A DNA stretch of 64,000 bases. Source: Ciborinia camelliae (taxonomy: Eukaryota; Ascomycota; Leotiomycetes; Helotiales; Sclerotiniaceae). Positions within the stretch are counted from its first letter, which is position 1, and each line of letters starts with the position of its first letter. The translations under genes and the position numbers were made by a program. The stretch is taken from assembly GCA_025890175.1 (NCBI GenBank), contig JANPYM010000013.1, positions 1,688,270 through 1,752,269 of the forward strand, read 5' to 3'. The notes under the pieces are model-generated. The model was not told the origin of the DNA, searched no databases, and saw only the letters and a list, made by a program, of their open reading frames with translations. Shown here piece by piece: positions 48,276 to 61,701 of the stretch.

Positions 48276-48362
48276 CACATTCAGACACACCCACCCACCT
48301 ACCTTCACTTCATCCAAAACCGATCCCTCCAGCTCCCCTATCATATCTTATCGCTAAACAAT

Positions 48363-48512
48363 CACTACCTACCTACATACCTACATACCTACATACCTAC
48401 ATATTTACATACCTACCTATATACCTACCTACATAGCTACCTACATACCTACCTACATACCTACCTACCTACCTACCTACATACATACCTACCTACCTAC
48501 CTACCTAGTATT
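48363..48512. repeat. CTAC/CTACATAC microsatellite
   Basis: Alternating CTACCTAC and CTACATAC units over about 150 bp. A (GCAA)n run lies at 48719-48756. Confidence 0.9.
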
Positions 48513-48756
48513 CCGAATAATCATTAACCAGCTTAAAGAGATGAATTGTAGACATGCATCTCATGCCATATCATGCCATGAACTACCATTAAGATATCTC
48601 AGACCCCTCGCTCACCGCACATTACCGCCAACGGTGTCTCCGCTCATAAACCTCCAACCCCCAACCTCCAACCCCAATTCTCATCATCACGAGACACTCA
48701 TCTCGCTCGAACCAAGCCTTGCAAGCAAGCAAGCAAGCCGTACAAGCAAGCAAGCA

Positions 48757-49579
48757 AGAAGTAAAATATGAGTATGCATCCATCAGTCGAGAGGCTTTGC
48801 AGGTGTATATTCACAATATATTCACAATATATTTATAAAATATATACAGGCCATCCAGGTGAAGTTTTACGCAAAAGTTAGAATCGAGGTTGCGTGTGTA
48901 TGGATGATGAAGATATAAATGCAAACATCGGACGGGACGATCGTCTCGAATTATACAATTGGCGAATGTATATCCATCCGGTTGAAATGGGTGGAATGGG
49001 TGGAATGGGTGGAATGGGTCTTGGAGGCCGGGCGGGATGTACGGTGAAGAAGACACTGAAGGAAAATCGCGGGCGATGGGGGATTTGGGGATGATCGCCG
49101 TTCGGGTTTTATTACATTTTGTCCGTTGAGTGACGATTAGAATGGATGATGTGAAATGTATGAATATATATATGTATATATATATATATATATATATTGG
49201 AAAATCTGGAAGATTTAGAAGATCTCCAAAAATCTCTTCAACCTGCTTCTTAAAAATTGAAACCATAAATTTGTGTGTAGAATAAGATAAGTACTGGCAG
49301 AAAACCCAATCTAACGTTTCTACTACTTGTAGACAAAGTATTACTCTCATTGATTGCATTCTTATTAAGCTACGCAGATAAAAAGACGAATGAAATCTGG
49401 GTAGCATTTAATAAGCCAAGAACGGAAGACTAAACTGTTTCTTGAGTACAGCTCCAACTGTTCCCCGGGGTAAAGAAACAATCAAAAAGGAGAATTAATA
49501 GAAAACAATTGAAGATTTTGAGAGGATTTATCCAAAGATACAACTTCATTTCATGTTACTCGAACATGAAGACTTTCCA
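48757..49579. other. Intergenic with TA and GGAATGGGT microrepeats
   Basis: GGTGGAATG units at about 48990-49018 and a (TA)n tract at about 49165-49196. No gene is recognised. Confidence 0.5.
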
Positions 49580-50233
49580 TTACTCCCCTTTCCCCAAAGG
49601 ACTGATTAGCCAGCTCAATTCCTCTGCTTTCCCGGAACCCACCAACTCTTTCAACCCCCAAGGAGACAAGAAATCATGATCACAATACTCAAACCCAGGA
49701 ACCACTGTCTCGCTGATCAAAAGCCCTTGGCTATCTGTTCCGCCTTCTTCATCGGGTAACAAGTAGGATGCCTTGTATTTCCCCCCATCTACAATCCATT
49801 GTAATTTTTCACCAGCAGCAACATTTTGGCCAACAATGAATGTCTCAATTCTCTTTTCCTCTCCTTCCTCATCAGCGTGTATCAAAACATATCTTCCTCG
49901 TCCTCTGTGCAATGTATGGATCGTTCTCCCTTTATTTCGATGGAAGCCGCCTTGAGGGCCATTTGGCGTAAGCAGATAAAAAATGCTACTCGAGGAATTT
50001 CGCACAGTGGGATCGAAGCCAGGTCTTTGAGGTGCAAGATCTGAAGTAGAGGATTTGTCGGAGCCAAATGGGGAGGGAATAACGTCTGGGGCTCGGTCTG
50101 TTTCTGCGAAGAAACCTCCCTCGATATGCGGGAGAAGGCTGAGTTTTTTGATGACTTCTTGGATTTGTGGAGATGAGTCGGACTCTGGGGATGGGATAAA
50201 GCTTGGCTTGGGAGTTTGATAATTTGAATCCAT
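49580..50233 (-). CDS. DUF985/cupin_5 family protein, 217 aa
   Basis: Single exon from ATG at 50233. The core LSLLPHIEGGFFAETDRA, SSSIFYLLTPNGPQGGFHRNKGRTIHTLHRGRGRYVLIHADEEG and ISETVVPGFEYCDHDFLSPWGLKELV follow the RmlC-like fold of the DUF985 (cupin_5) family, which includes yeast YML079w. Conserved features are the EGG(F/Y)xxE start, the FHRxK metal/ligand segment and the VxPGFEYxDHDFL end. Length is usual plus a 30-residue Ser/Pro N-terminal extension. Biochemical function is not established for the family, and no signal peptide is present. Confidence 0.9.
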   Translation of the reverse strand: MDSNYQTPKPSFIPSPESDSSPQIQEVIKKLSLLPHIEGGFFAETDRAPDVIPSPFGSDKSSTSDLAPQRPGFDPTVRNSSSSIFYLLTPNGPQGGFHRNKGRTIHTLHRGRGRYVLIHADEEGEEKRIETFIVGQNVAAGEKLQWIVDGGKYKASYLLPDEEGGTDSQGLLISETVVPGFEYCDHDFLSPWGLKELVGSGKAEELSWLISPLGKGE

Positions 50234-51800
50234 CTTGAAGGGCTGTGAATGCTAGAGGACGAAATATTCTATGCTGCTGGGTGTTAAGAATTCTCTAGAA
50301 ATGATAAAAGGTTGAGGAATTTGAGGGGGTTCAGGCATGATTCTCCTCTTCCTCATAGGATTGATTACCTAGGTAGCTCCATAAACGAACGATAGGTAGA
50401 AGATACCTATGATATGGTAGATACCTAGGTAGGTAGGTAAACAACATGCGGTTAAACATGGCGAACTTGATAAAGCGCACAATGGAAAATCAATAGCAAT
50501 TCTTACCTACGCAGCCGTTTAATCGATGAAGGACCAGCCAAAGAATACGTAATGGTGCCTCGTAAACTTTGAAGCCAAAGGACAAACCCCTTCGACTTGG
50601 TGGTTGCGAATGCACCTACCTTCCCTCTCCCCTCTGTTAAATTATCCTCCTCCCCGGGGGAATCGATCTAACCAGAAATGTATGAATGATCAACAAAGAA
50701 AATATTGAAGATTTCCATAGATGGAAATGATAATTTCGCATAAAAGTTTTTACTAGGTAGTTTACCTAGGTAGGTGGATAGGATGAATTTTGATGGTTGA
50801 TAGAGGTAGGTAGGTGGTAGGTAGGTATATACTCCGTCAACCAATTTGGTCTGCCTTCATCAATATTAAGATTAAGAAGCCGTTAGAAGGGCTATCAATG
50901 GAATTACCTAAACAAGATGAAGGGTTGAGATTTAGATAGACTTGTCAGTGTGAGATCCAATGAATGGCCAGAATTGATTCCCCAATACAATATAATATGA
51001 TAGTATAATAATATAATAATAGGTATAATATAATACATACCTAGGTAATGAATGTCCTCTGTAAAAAGAAGAGGTAGATGATAATTAGGTACCTATAGCC
51101 GTTTATTTGATGAATTGATTGATGAATTGATCCATGGATGACATAATTAATTTGTCAAGGCAACAAGGCATTAAAATTTCCATCTCTAACCTCCAGCTTA
51201 CCTAAGTTTCAATTCCAATAACCCAATTGGAATGGATTGGATTGAAACCCAACCTACCTAAACCTCCCTCCTCCCTCCTCCCTCCTACCTCCTTCGTAAC
51301 TGACAAACCTAAATCAGGAACTTCACCCGAAGCTCTGACTTTCTTCGTACGTACCCAACCCAACCCGTACTAGGTACTATATCTCTCTCAGACTCAGAGT
51401 CTGTCTCTCTGTTCCGTTGTGTTGTGTTGTCTCCTCTCCTTTCTCCAATCTTTTCTCTCTCTTCTAAAGCTTTTTATACCTTCTCATAATTCTATATTTC
51501 CCACTCTCCACTCACTCCCTCCCTTGTTCTTTCATCCATTTTAGAACATTTGCTTCAATTCTAAATCCAAACTCAATTGGCAACTTTTCCTCTTAACGAT
51601 TTTACGACTGGAAACGATATTTACGAGTTCTTGTACATTCATCTGTTTGCCTTTGTATAAAGCTGTAATTATACCGAATACGTACACACTCAATTTGTCG
51701 AGATAACTTTCCTTGATCACCCGACTACTTCATTCATTTCCATTTCGATCTTTGTCTTCCCAATACACTTTTTATTTAATACTTACTCTCTTCAACAACC
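50234..51800. other. Long intergenic / 5' region of ArfGAP gene
   Basis: Several TAGGTAGG/CCTACCTA runs (near 50430, 50766, 50809, 51250), CT-rich tracts at 51265-51295 and 51395-51530, and TTGTGTTGT near 51420. It probably contains the long 5' leader and promoter of the downstream gene. No coding region was seen. Confidence 0.5.
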
Positions 51801-53953
51801 ATGTCGGGAATTTTGAGCAAGCGACAGCTTGCGCGGAATGAAATCGCCCTTCAAGAACTTGTAAAATTGCCAGGAAATAATGTTTGCGCCGACTGCCAGG
51901 CAAGGAATCCAGGTAAGACTCAAGGTTCCATATGGCCAGAAGATAGACTGATTTATGGAAATAGGATGGGCAAGCTGGAGTGTAAGTCAATATCGATCAC
52001 CGGCGCAAAATGCATCGAGCGAGGAGCAGTTGACTGTGTTTTTGATATTTACTGACTGCGGGATAGTTGGGAATATTTTTGTGTATGCGTTGCGCGGCCT
52101 TACACCGAAAGGTGGGAACACATATCACAAAGGTCAAATCACTAAGTATGGATTCGTGGTCCAAAGAACAGGTGGAAGTAGGTTTAAACCAAATATACTC
52201 CGGTACATATCTAATGGTTTCATAGCACATGAAGAAGGTTGGAAATGTCGCGTCGAATCGAATTTACAATCCCCAGAATACTCGACCTCCAATACCTATC
52301 GATGCCGACGAAGCAGATTCGGCCATGGAACGATTTATACGGCAGAAATATAGCAATGGACCTCAAGCCCAAAAGCGGAATAATACAGGTAGTACGAGTT
52401 CAGATGATCATCCTCCACCACTTCCACCCAAGAATGGGCCCATATTCGGCTTCAGATCGGCTTCTTCGATATTCCCCCTATCCTCCAAAGCGAAAAAAGA
52501 CAATACAGATGCGCGTGCCGAATATGACGATTATAGCCAACCGCCATCACCACCGAGAAGGAATAAACATTCAAAAATATTTGGAACTCCACTGGACGCA
52601 ACAGATGATTTGGAGTCGAAGATGGCGAAACTACGAGAATTGGGTTTCAAAGACGAGAAGAGAAATGCAGCAGTGCTCAAGGGTTTGAGTGGAAATTTGG
52701 AGAAATCTATTGAAACCCTAGTCCGACTGGGTGAAGGCGGGTCTAGTGCAAGAACGGCATCCTCTATAAACTCTTCTGGGCCGCGGACACCGGCTAGCCC
52801 ACCAGGTTTATCGTTCGAGCGGCCTCGAGCTACCAGTCCCACGGCGATGTCAACTTCGAATAACCCATTCGATAGACTTGATCATCCAACTTTTCCTCAA
52901 GTACAATCTACACATTCTACTGGTTCAATGGCACAAACGCAAAACCAAATGATGGGAGGCAAGACATATCAGAATACTACGAGCACGAATCCGTTCGGAT
53001 TAATGCCATCGCAGTCACAACTAAACCTTAATCAGGCATTTCAGAACATGTCTGTATCTTCGCAACAACCCCTTTTTCCTCATCATACCGGTGGACTCCC
53101 CGGTCCCCAGCCACCGCCAGTGCAACAACTATACCAACAGTCTATGACACCCCCGGTCCCTTCCCTACCACAACACCACTATCCTCCAGTCATATACGAG
53201 AATCCAGGACAACAACGTCCATCACAGCAAATTGACAGAAATAACATGAACACCAATCCATTCATGCAACAAGCGTCGCCAGTTGTCAACACAAACCTCC
53301 AATCAAACCCTTTTATGCAACAATCGGTGATGAACCAAACGTTGTTCTCAAGTCCAGTCACTCAAACACCTCAACAATACCCACCTAGTAACTATAATAC
53401 GGGGGGACAAAATCCTCCACAACAGATGAATCCATATTTTACCCAGGCGAATATGCAGCAGCAACAACAGCAGCAGCAACAACAACAACAACAAGGGTTA
53501 CAATCGCAGCAATATGGTTATCAGCAGCAACCACCAACACAATACCAACAACCTCAGGCGCAAACCCAACAACCCCAATTCGATCAATATCGACAACAAA
53601 CCTATCCAATGATGACACAGCAGACTGGACGTGTGGTGGATAAACGCAGTATTTTGGATCTTTACAATTATCCTCAGTTAGCGCCTACTCAGATCCAGCA
53701 ACAGCAACAACCAGAGCCAATTCAACACCAAGCTCCTCAAGCTGTGGAAATGCCACAATCAAATGGGCAAATGTCAGGCGGCAGTAACAACCCCTTCATG
53801 TCTAGTGTAGCAGCAGCACCGAATGGGGGAACAAATATGGCGAATGCCTCAGGTAGACAAACCAGTCGCGAGAGTATGATGATAGAATCGGGGAGTTGGC
53901 AAAATGGAAGGCATAGTCCGGATGCATGGGGGCAAATTAGTGGGAGGCGGTAA
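51801..53953 (+). CDS. ArfGAP-UBA protein with Gln-rich C-terminus (Gts1-like)
   Basis: Exons 51801-51912, 51965-51981 (17-nt microexon), 52067-52177 and 52226-53953; 655 aa. The joins rebuild the ArfGAP zinc finger: CADC-x16-CMRC with Cys29, 32, 49 and 52, and the Arg finger in ALHRK (Arg57). A UBA domain lies at about 206-249 (DLESKMAKLRELGF..EKSIETLVRLG). The remainder is disordered and rich in Gln, Pro and Asn, with NPF and NPFM motifs (SNNPFDRL, NTNPFMQ, SNPFMQ) that could bind EH-domain endocytic proteins, and a pure Gln run at about 490-502. The yeast counterparts are Gts1/Age-type proteins: GTPase activation of Arf in vesicle traffic at Golgi/endosome or actin patches. The order of domains supports a Gts1-like assignment. 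Confidence 0.93.
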
Positions 53954-54687
53954 ATAGGGACAAAATATTGTAAAGAAAATGAATAATTCTTGGCCTAGGA
54001 ACGAACAAGTTCACCCAAACCATGGATAACCGCTGCAAAGTATAATTCCTCATCTTTTCCCGAGACCTCACCCGAGACATCATATCATATTATGTGTAAT
54101 TTGGACCCTAGCACTGCATGTCAGCATATACGGGGCAAGGGGCAACAGTTGGTGATTCTAGACTAATAGTAGCTGGAAGGATGAAGGATCCTTCCGATAT
54201 GGCGTAAAACGCTAGAAGGCTGGGGAGAGGTGCGCTCTAAGGTTTTTACCCCGCCTTCGCCCCCCGCAATATGCAGACTCCTTCTTGCTTCTAGAAACTT
54301 GGTTTTCGTGGCTGTCAACCAATACGGAAGCTTCCCAAACTTCTTTTATTTATACAGGATATTATTATAGTTAAGATAAACCAATCAAGAATTGAACTTT
54401 CCGTTACGGTTCGTATTTATCCCAGGGCACGTCATTACCCAGATACGTCCACGTGTATGCAATGTTGGTAGGGACCTAGGTAGGTACCCAAGGTACCTAC
54501 TAGGTAAAGTAAACAAGTTATCTAATAAATACTTACTAGTCAATGTCAATATCAACGTCGCCGGTTGCACTATTGGATTTCCTCACTCTTACGATCCTTT
54601 CTTCCCTGCTATGGATTGAGAATTCATATTTCGATACAAGTAATACAAGGGTTACTCGAGTACAACCTACATATTACGAACTTCAAT
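53954..54687. other. Intergenic
   Basis: Contains CTAGGTAGGTACC-type repeats near 54475-54505 and a TTACTAG stretch. No gene seen. Confidence 0.5.
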
Positions 54688-57600
54688 ATGTTGTTCTCCC
54701 TTCTTTCGTTCTTCGGAATTCTATGGTTATTCTCTTTGGATACACTCGCTGCAGCAACTGACTTCTCTGTGACTGCTGGACTATCTACTTGGGATCAGAA
54801 TGATTGGTCTTTGACTACTACTACATACATTCCGGGACAATATCAATCTAGAATGTCACTTGCTAATGGGTACATTGGTGCATCTCTCGCAGCAGCAGGT
54901 ATGGCTCCCTGTTGGGACATATAATGAATGCACAATACCGGTGCTAATCCATAAATACCTATCGAGCAGGTCCCTTCTTCGAGAAAGATATCAATCAAGC
55001 AGATGCAAACGGCACCTCATCTTCTAATGGATGGCCATTGTTCGACGATAGAATATCTTTTTCCACTATTTCCGGATTTTATGATGTAGAGCCTGCAGAA
55101 ATACCTCCCCAGGGTACCAATTATCCTTGGTTGAATCAGTATGGCTGGGAAAGTTTCATTAGTGGCATTCCACATCCTACGGGCATAATATTTTCCTTCG
55201 GATCTAATTTTCTCGATGCTACGGCTAGCAATACCTCAATTACAAATTTTTCTTCTAAGATTTCATTCCAGACTGGTTTGGCAGAATGGAATTATACGTG
55301 GTCGCCAACTACGAATTCTGTTTTCAATATCTCTTATGCCGCATTTTTCAGTAGAAAAAGGCCGAATGTTGTGGCCGTTAAAGCTACTATCATTTCATCC
55401 ACAGATGTGGAAGGGCAAGTCACGGATTTGCTGGATGGTCGAAGTGCCGTTCGATCCACCCTATCATCCAAAGGATTAGATGAAAATGGGACTACCATCT
55501 TTTCGGCAGTGCATCCTGATAATCTTCCAGATATTACGGGATTTGTTATTTCTGGCTTCAACTTTTCCAACTGCTACACAAATACTTCATCGAGGGTTCA
55601 TGCCAGTGGAGCCTATGTAAGCTCTGCAAACGATACAACAATTGGTCAATCTTTCAACATCAAACTAAAAGCTGGAGAGACTGCTGCTTTCTATAAATAT
55701 GTTGGAATTGCCTCAATAGACAAATTCAAAGATGCCGAAAGTGTAGCTCGAGCAGCTCAAAAGTCAGCACAGGAGTCTGGATGGGACAGCCTTTTAGTGG
55801 AACATATTGCAGCTTGGGCCGAAATTTTAACACCAGATTCTGTGGATGACTTTACAGATCCAATGACGGGCGAGTTACCAGAAGATCTCAATGTTCAAGC
55901 ACTCCACATTGCTTCAGTTGCAAATACCTACTATTTGCTTCAAAATCTACAACCCGATGGCAGTGGACTGAATGACAACAGCATTTCAGTAGGAGGACTA
56001 TATTCCGATTCATATGCTGGATTGGTATTTTGGGATGCTGATTATTGGATGGCACCTGGTCTCAATTTGGCGTTTCCAGATTGGAGCAAGCAAATCAGTA
56101 ATTTCCGTATCAAGCAACACAATCAATCATTGGCGAATGCAGCTTTCAACAATTACCCGAATGGAAGCTCGCTTTATTCATGGACTACTGGAAGATACGG
56201 AAACTGCACTGGTACAGGGCCTTGCGTAGACTACGAATATCATCTGAACTATGATATTGCATTCAACTTGATACAGGAATACAACATCACGAATAACAAG
56301 ACTTGGTTCAATAATGGACCTAGGCAGATTATCGAAAGTACTGCCATTATGACAGGACACTTACTGACGTACAACGAAACTACGCAGACATATTGGATAT
56401 ACAATATGACGGATCCAGATGAGTATGCCAACAACAAGGACAACGGAGCATTCACGATAGCTTCTGCTACGTCACTGTTGGAATTGGCAAACGATTTAAG
56501 GATTTCTCAAGGTCTGGAGCTCAATGAGACATGGCAACATCAGCGACAAAATATCGAATTTCCATCTGCAGCCTCTAATATCACGTTAGAATATCAAACG
56601 ATGAATAATAGTGTTGCGGTCAAACAAGCTGACGTCGTTCTCTTGACTTATCCCCTGGATTTTAATCAAAATTATACAGAGACGGATCAATTATTAGACT
56701 TGGATTATGTAGGTCTGTTCCTCAATTTTATAGATACTAATTGTACTAATCTGAACCAAAGTATGCAAATAAGCAATCGCCTGATGGACCGGCCATGACC
56801 TATTCTATCTTTGCTATCGATGCAAACGCTTTATCTCCATCCGGATGTTCTGCTTATACCTACACTTTAAATGGCTTTATTCCATACCTCCGAGCACCAT
56901 GGTATCAATTTTCTGAACAAGCCGTGGATGATGTCACATTAAACGGAGGTACAAACCCAGCATTCCCGTTTCTGACGGGCCACGGGGGAGCCAACCAAGT
57001 TATACCTTTTGGGTACCTGGGTATTCGAACTGACCAACCCACCCTTTATTTCAATCCTTCACTTCCTCCTCAAATTTCCAACCTCAAAGTTCGCACATTC
57101 CACTACGCAGGCGCAACTCTTTCAGCGACCATGAATACCACCCATACAAACATTACCCGTGTTCCCTCCACCAACCTTAATGATCTCTACGGAAACACTA
57201 CTCTTCCTTTCGTTGTCGGAACTCCCGGCTCCGCCGCCTCAAACACAACATCCTACCATATCGCCATAAACCAAACCCTTACCGTGCCCAACCGTCTCTA
57301 CTTCCAAAATAAAACCAACCCCGATAATCTTCTTCAATGCCTGCCCGTCACTTCCAATGACGCATATTCCGCCGGCCAATTCCCCGTCGCAGCCATCGAT
57401 GGGGCAACATCTACCGCCTGGCAACCTTCCAGCAATGAATCCTCTTCTCTTCTCATCAACACCTCCTCCATCTCTCCCGCTCCCATCTCGAGCATATACT
57501 TCCACTGGGGTCTTCGACCAGCACTTCGCGCGACGGTGTTTGTTGGCAATGACACGTCGGGAGATGGTCACATGTATGGAAATGAACGGGCGATTCACAT

Positions 57601-57811
57601 GGATGCGATTTCTCCTAGCTTGCCGTATAATTTGACGCACGCGACTAGTAGTAAGGAGAATGTCGTGCCGGTGGTGGGTAATGAAACGACATTGCTGCTT
57701 GGGCGGGACGTGTGGAGTGGGACGTATGTCAGGTTGGTTGTGGAGGGGTGTTGGGTGGATGATGGGGTGGGGGCCACGGTGGGAGAGTTTGTGGTTGTTG
57801 GTGGTGGTTAG
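54688..57811 (+). CDS. treA: Acid trehalase, GH65, secreted/vacuolar
   Basis: Exons 54688-54898, 54970-56708 and 56762-57811 give 999 aa. Both joins restore family sequence (GASLAAAGPFFEKDINQ; LDLDYYANKQSPDGPAMTYSIF), and the second intron has a TACTAAT branch site. The N-terminus MLFSLLSFFGILWLFSLDTLAAA is a signal peptide. A GH65 N-terminal beta domain is followed by the (alpha/alpha)6 barrel with YAGLVFWDADYWMAPGLNLAFP and GPCVDYEYHLNYDIAFN; the conserved Glu of DYEYHLN is the expected catalytic acid. The C-terminal 330 residues form the beta-sandwich. Many NxS/T sites fit a heavily glycosylated extracellular or vacuolar enzyme. It hydrolyses trehalose to glucose at acid pH, for use of external or stored trehalose. 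No defects seen. Confidence 0.95.
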
Positions 57812-60090
57812 GATTATGATTGGGGGTGCTAGGTAGCTAGGTAGCTAGGTAGGTAGGTGGTTTTAGGACAGACATGATTTTACGAAATTAGATATAATAA
57901 AGTATGACCATCATTCCTTTCCTTTCCTTTCCTTTCCCTTCCTTTCTTTGCAGTAATCGGTAATCACTGTACTCCCCCCTTGAGCACCGGAATCAAAACC
58001 ACAAGTTCTGTTTCTACCCATTTGAACATCTTGGCTTGAATCTACATCCATCTTTATCAAAATACCCAAGTAGGTATTCATGTATAGAATTTACATCAAG
58101 TTGAAGTTGAGTGTAAAGGTCTATCTATACCTATGGTAGGTACGATGTACTATATAATTTTTCTTGCGGTATTTATTAATTGTTTAATTTGTCAAGAGGT
58201 CAACTTGTCAACTTGTCAAGAGCTCTCCATACCAGGGATTTCTTCGCCACTCCACCCACTCCCTGATTCTATGAAGAAAAACACTCGCGGAATTAGAAAA
58301 TCATCTTATTTTATCTAGCTTGAAATCAAGATCTTGTAGGTTGGTATGTATGTATATATATGTAGGTAGGTAGATAGGTAGGTAGGTAGGTATTCATCTC
58401 GTATAGGTGATCCGAGGTTTGATGTCATTACGTGCCATCTACCTAGCTACCTAGGTCGCTAGCTCGATCAATCAATCTTCTTCATGTCGATCATAGTCTC
58501 TAAACGCGTTCCATGCTCACCCGCCCAACCGTTCAGTTCATCATTGTCCCGTGCTTCCTTTTGCGCAAGATCTTCTCGTGGGTATGTATGTATAGGTATC
58601 ATAACTTGTATGTCACTCGCACTAGATGCTTGTTTTGTATGGATTATCTCACATATATCTTCCCATTATGATGGCACGAATCCTCAGAGGTTTCTTATCA
58701 TACTCTGATGACAATTCAGACTTATCATGATTTTATTATGGGTGGGTATTTATTATAATTGCCGGTGTATGGAAAGGTTAATCGATAGTCGATATATACT
58801 AGTTAGTATACAAATTGATAAGTCTTGTGATGGATTGAACTTCATTGGGTTTTAACTTTTTGTATGGCGATAGCGATAGCGATAGCGATATCGAGGATTT
58901 TTAAAATGTTTGGGTCTGCCAGCGAAGGTTTCGAGAACGAAGATGCGGGAGTTGATGTGAAATTGGGGGAATGTGAATGATAGTGGATGTATACAATGGA
59001 ATTGTTGTGTTTGTGGGATCATGTCGCATTTCTATTAAATCGGATGTGATGGATTTGGAAAGAGGGGGAGAGTCAATGTAGAGTCTGTAGAATCGGCTAT
59101 ACTTGTAATATAGGAAGGACAAGGGGTGGGAGGTTTTCTTGGTAGGTTGTGGGTTGTGAGTTTACTATGATATTTTAATCATTCTAATCATTTTAATCAT
59201 TTTAATCATTCTAACATTTCAAGGAAGATTAAATATGTATTTACAGATCCCCTAAAAATGTAGAAAGATTGCTCTCTTGCTTCAACTGAAGAAGGTGTGA
59301 AGAAGGCGGGAAACGTATTTGATGCTAGATGTACTTTAATTCACTACTTCTTTTATGCAAAAGTCATATTTCCGGTCACATATCCTAGGTACCAAAAAGC
59401 CCTCTCAACTCTACCCTGTCGATGATCATCCGAGTTGTCCTTTTTTTTGAAGTCTAAAGGCTGTGAGTTACTTGGATTTTGAGGATACTCGCGAGATTGC
59501 ACTGTTAATGATCCGCGGAGACACTGCTAAAGCTGCTACTCTCCTGATTCTCCTTGGACAAACATTGAAGAATGAATTTATGTCAATGATCGGCAATGTA
59601 TTAATGAATAGCATCGGTAATTGTCACTAGAAAGTAATACGATTAATCTTATTATCAATGTGAAAATGGAAAATCATTTGTATGTCATTTGAAAAAGCAA
59701 GATGATTTAGTGGCATTGTTTGACTGATGGTCAAATTTTTGTTTTATATTATCTGAATTAAAAAATTGTAATGTTTTCTGCAGAAGATATCGAATATTAT
59801 CATATCGACCTCCTGTAATCCAGAAACTTCAAATTATATCGATGGCTTGTCTCGTGCATGTTCGGGCATTAGCCCAGCATCTCCATCTAATGACAGGAGG
59901 ATATATATGACCTCTTTTCAATAGAATTTGCCAGTGATGAAATATATAAGTTCGCCGCTCAGGGCGATATCATTCAGATTGGATACAATAATAGACAAAT
60001 CGTTGGCTGAGCAGGTATGTTCTGTGGCTTATGACCAGCTCGGTCTTATCCACTGGCAAATTTCAACCTGGATTTCTACCAAGACTAATA
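57812..60090. other. Intergenic, repeat-punctuated
   Basis: TAGGTAGCTAGG runs at 57827-57860, TTTCC repeats at 57916-57950, TAGGTAGG at 58361-58390, GCGATA repeats at 58867-58893 and ATCATTTTA repeats at 59174-59210. No gene was recognised. Confidence 0.55.
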
Positions 60091-61701
60091 TCAATGCAGG
60101 AAGACATCATTCAAAACATTTTGGATGAGCTGCAAGTCCTTATCCACATCAACCTTCCAGGTGCTGACTGCAATTCTGCACGCTGGTTTCCCTTCCCATT
60201 TTGTCCCCGACACATATAATTTCCTCGTAGTATTGATTCTTTTCACCAATTCATCGTTGATGCTATCGTCATTGGCTCTGAAGATGACAATTATATGCGT
60301 ATGTTCAATCACACTTTCATTGTCCAATTTGCCTTTCGCAAGGAGTTCGTATCCAGCATGTGCATCCAAAAATCTGGAAATTCCTCTCGCTAATCTGACT
60401 TGGCGAGCAAACATCTGACACAATCCTTCGCGGCCATAAGCTAGTAGCACAGCGTAGACTGGGAGAGCTCGGAAACGGCGCGAGTTTTCGAGGCCAATAT
60501 TGAGGGGTGATGGAATACTTGATGGCCCGGATGAGAGATAGGCCGCATTTGGGTTCTGGAACACTGATGATAGAGTTGTTGCTGATCTAGTGAAGAAAAA
60601 GCCACAGTCATATGGCTTATTTTGAAAGTAGTAAGTACGGCCCAAGTTATCATCTGAAGTGAGTGAGAAAAAATATAAATCATACCACATTAAGCATTTT
60701 ATGACCATCGGCTGTGATCGAATCTGCTAGCTCAATGCCTGCCGATACACTTCTCAGAGATGCAAATTCAGAGGTGTCCGGAAGGCTTTGAGCGAAAATT
60801 CCGAAAGCTAACGACGTGTCAATTTTATACACGAAAAATGACCAGAATCATTTTTTCACCTACCTCCATCAACATGTAGCCAAGCGCCGTACCGGTCGCA
60901 AAGTTCACGTACCTTCTCCATTTCGTCTCTTCCATCCGTCGCAAACCTTCCAGTATTCACTTCCCCTGCACTTAATGAAACAATACTAACTACACCATCG
61001 TTTTCCCTGGCCAACTCTTGTTCCAAGACACTCAAATCGATCTTCCATGGCTCGGATGAACCAATCCCAATATCCCTAACACAAGCACGACCAAGCCCGA
61101 CAATACTAGCAGCTTTGTATATAGAACTATGAGCCATAGATGTCAAAATTTGAACCTCCTTAACTCCAGCTTTGGTACAGGCCAAGAGTAACCCCAATTC
61201 ACCAACTCCTCTACTCTCTCCCGCCTTTTCAAGCCGCCGAGAGATCACTGCTTCTCGTCCACAAGCCAATCCAAGAATGTTGGCACCGGTAGCACCGGTA
61301 GAAATTGTTGACTCCCAGCCCTCACCCAGATTCAACAGATCTGTGAGCATTGCCAGAGCTTTAGCCTCGAGAATAGTGCTGATGCTTTGATCTGGTAAAT
61401 GCACTTGTACGTTTTGATCGAAAGCAGTGACGATATTGTCCGCAAGTTCTGCTATTGGGAAGACTCCACCAGTGACGAATCCATAATAGTTAGAGGATGT
61501 TTTGGGCCCATTGAAGCCAGGCGTTATGTCCGAGAGGAGGTGTGCCGCTGTGGCTTCTTCTCCGAGCCCTATGGCCGGGAGATTTGTGGCAAGGGACCTA
61601 GTGGCATGTGTGATAGCATTGGGTGATGGTAAGGTATCGTTCGAGGAAGATTCAAGGAGTGTACGAAGTTTATTGTAGGATGATGTAACTGAGAATGACA
61701 T
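60091..61701 (-). CDS. PLP-dependent group II decarboxylase, 494 aa
   Basis: Exons 60864-61701, 60686-60807 and 60091-60615; introns of 56 and 70 bp. The joins restore WLHVDGAFGIFAQ and DGHKMLNVPYDCGFFFTRS. Lys316 in the ADGHK motif is the Schiff-base residue and the Asp of HVDGAFG contacts the pyridine nitrogen. Earlier segments are NYYGFVTGG, ISTGATGANILGLACGRE and SMAHSSIYKAASIVGLG (Ala-His stacking site). Group II members decarboxylate amino acids such as Glu, Trp, Tyr or Dopa; the substrate is not decided by what I can see. No targeting signal is evident, so it is likely cytosolic. Confidence 0.92.

Noticed and set aside
48097..48344. Frames encoding (DECE)n and (NVKM)n peptides
   Set aside because: Product of the 12-bp minisatellite.
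48125..48512. CRISPR-like array
   Set aside because: Units are contiguous 12- or 4-8-bp tandem repeats with no unique spacers, and the genome is fungal.
48811..49407. 198-codon minus-strand frame
   Set aside because: Contains a run of Tyr-Ile from a TA microsatellite and no family motif.
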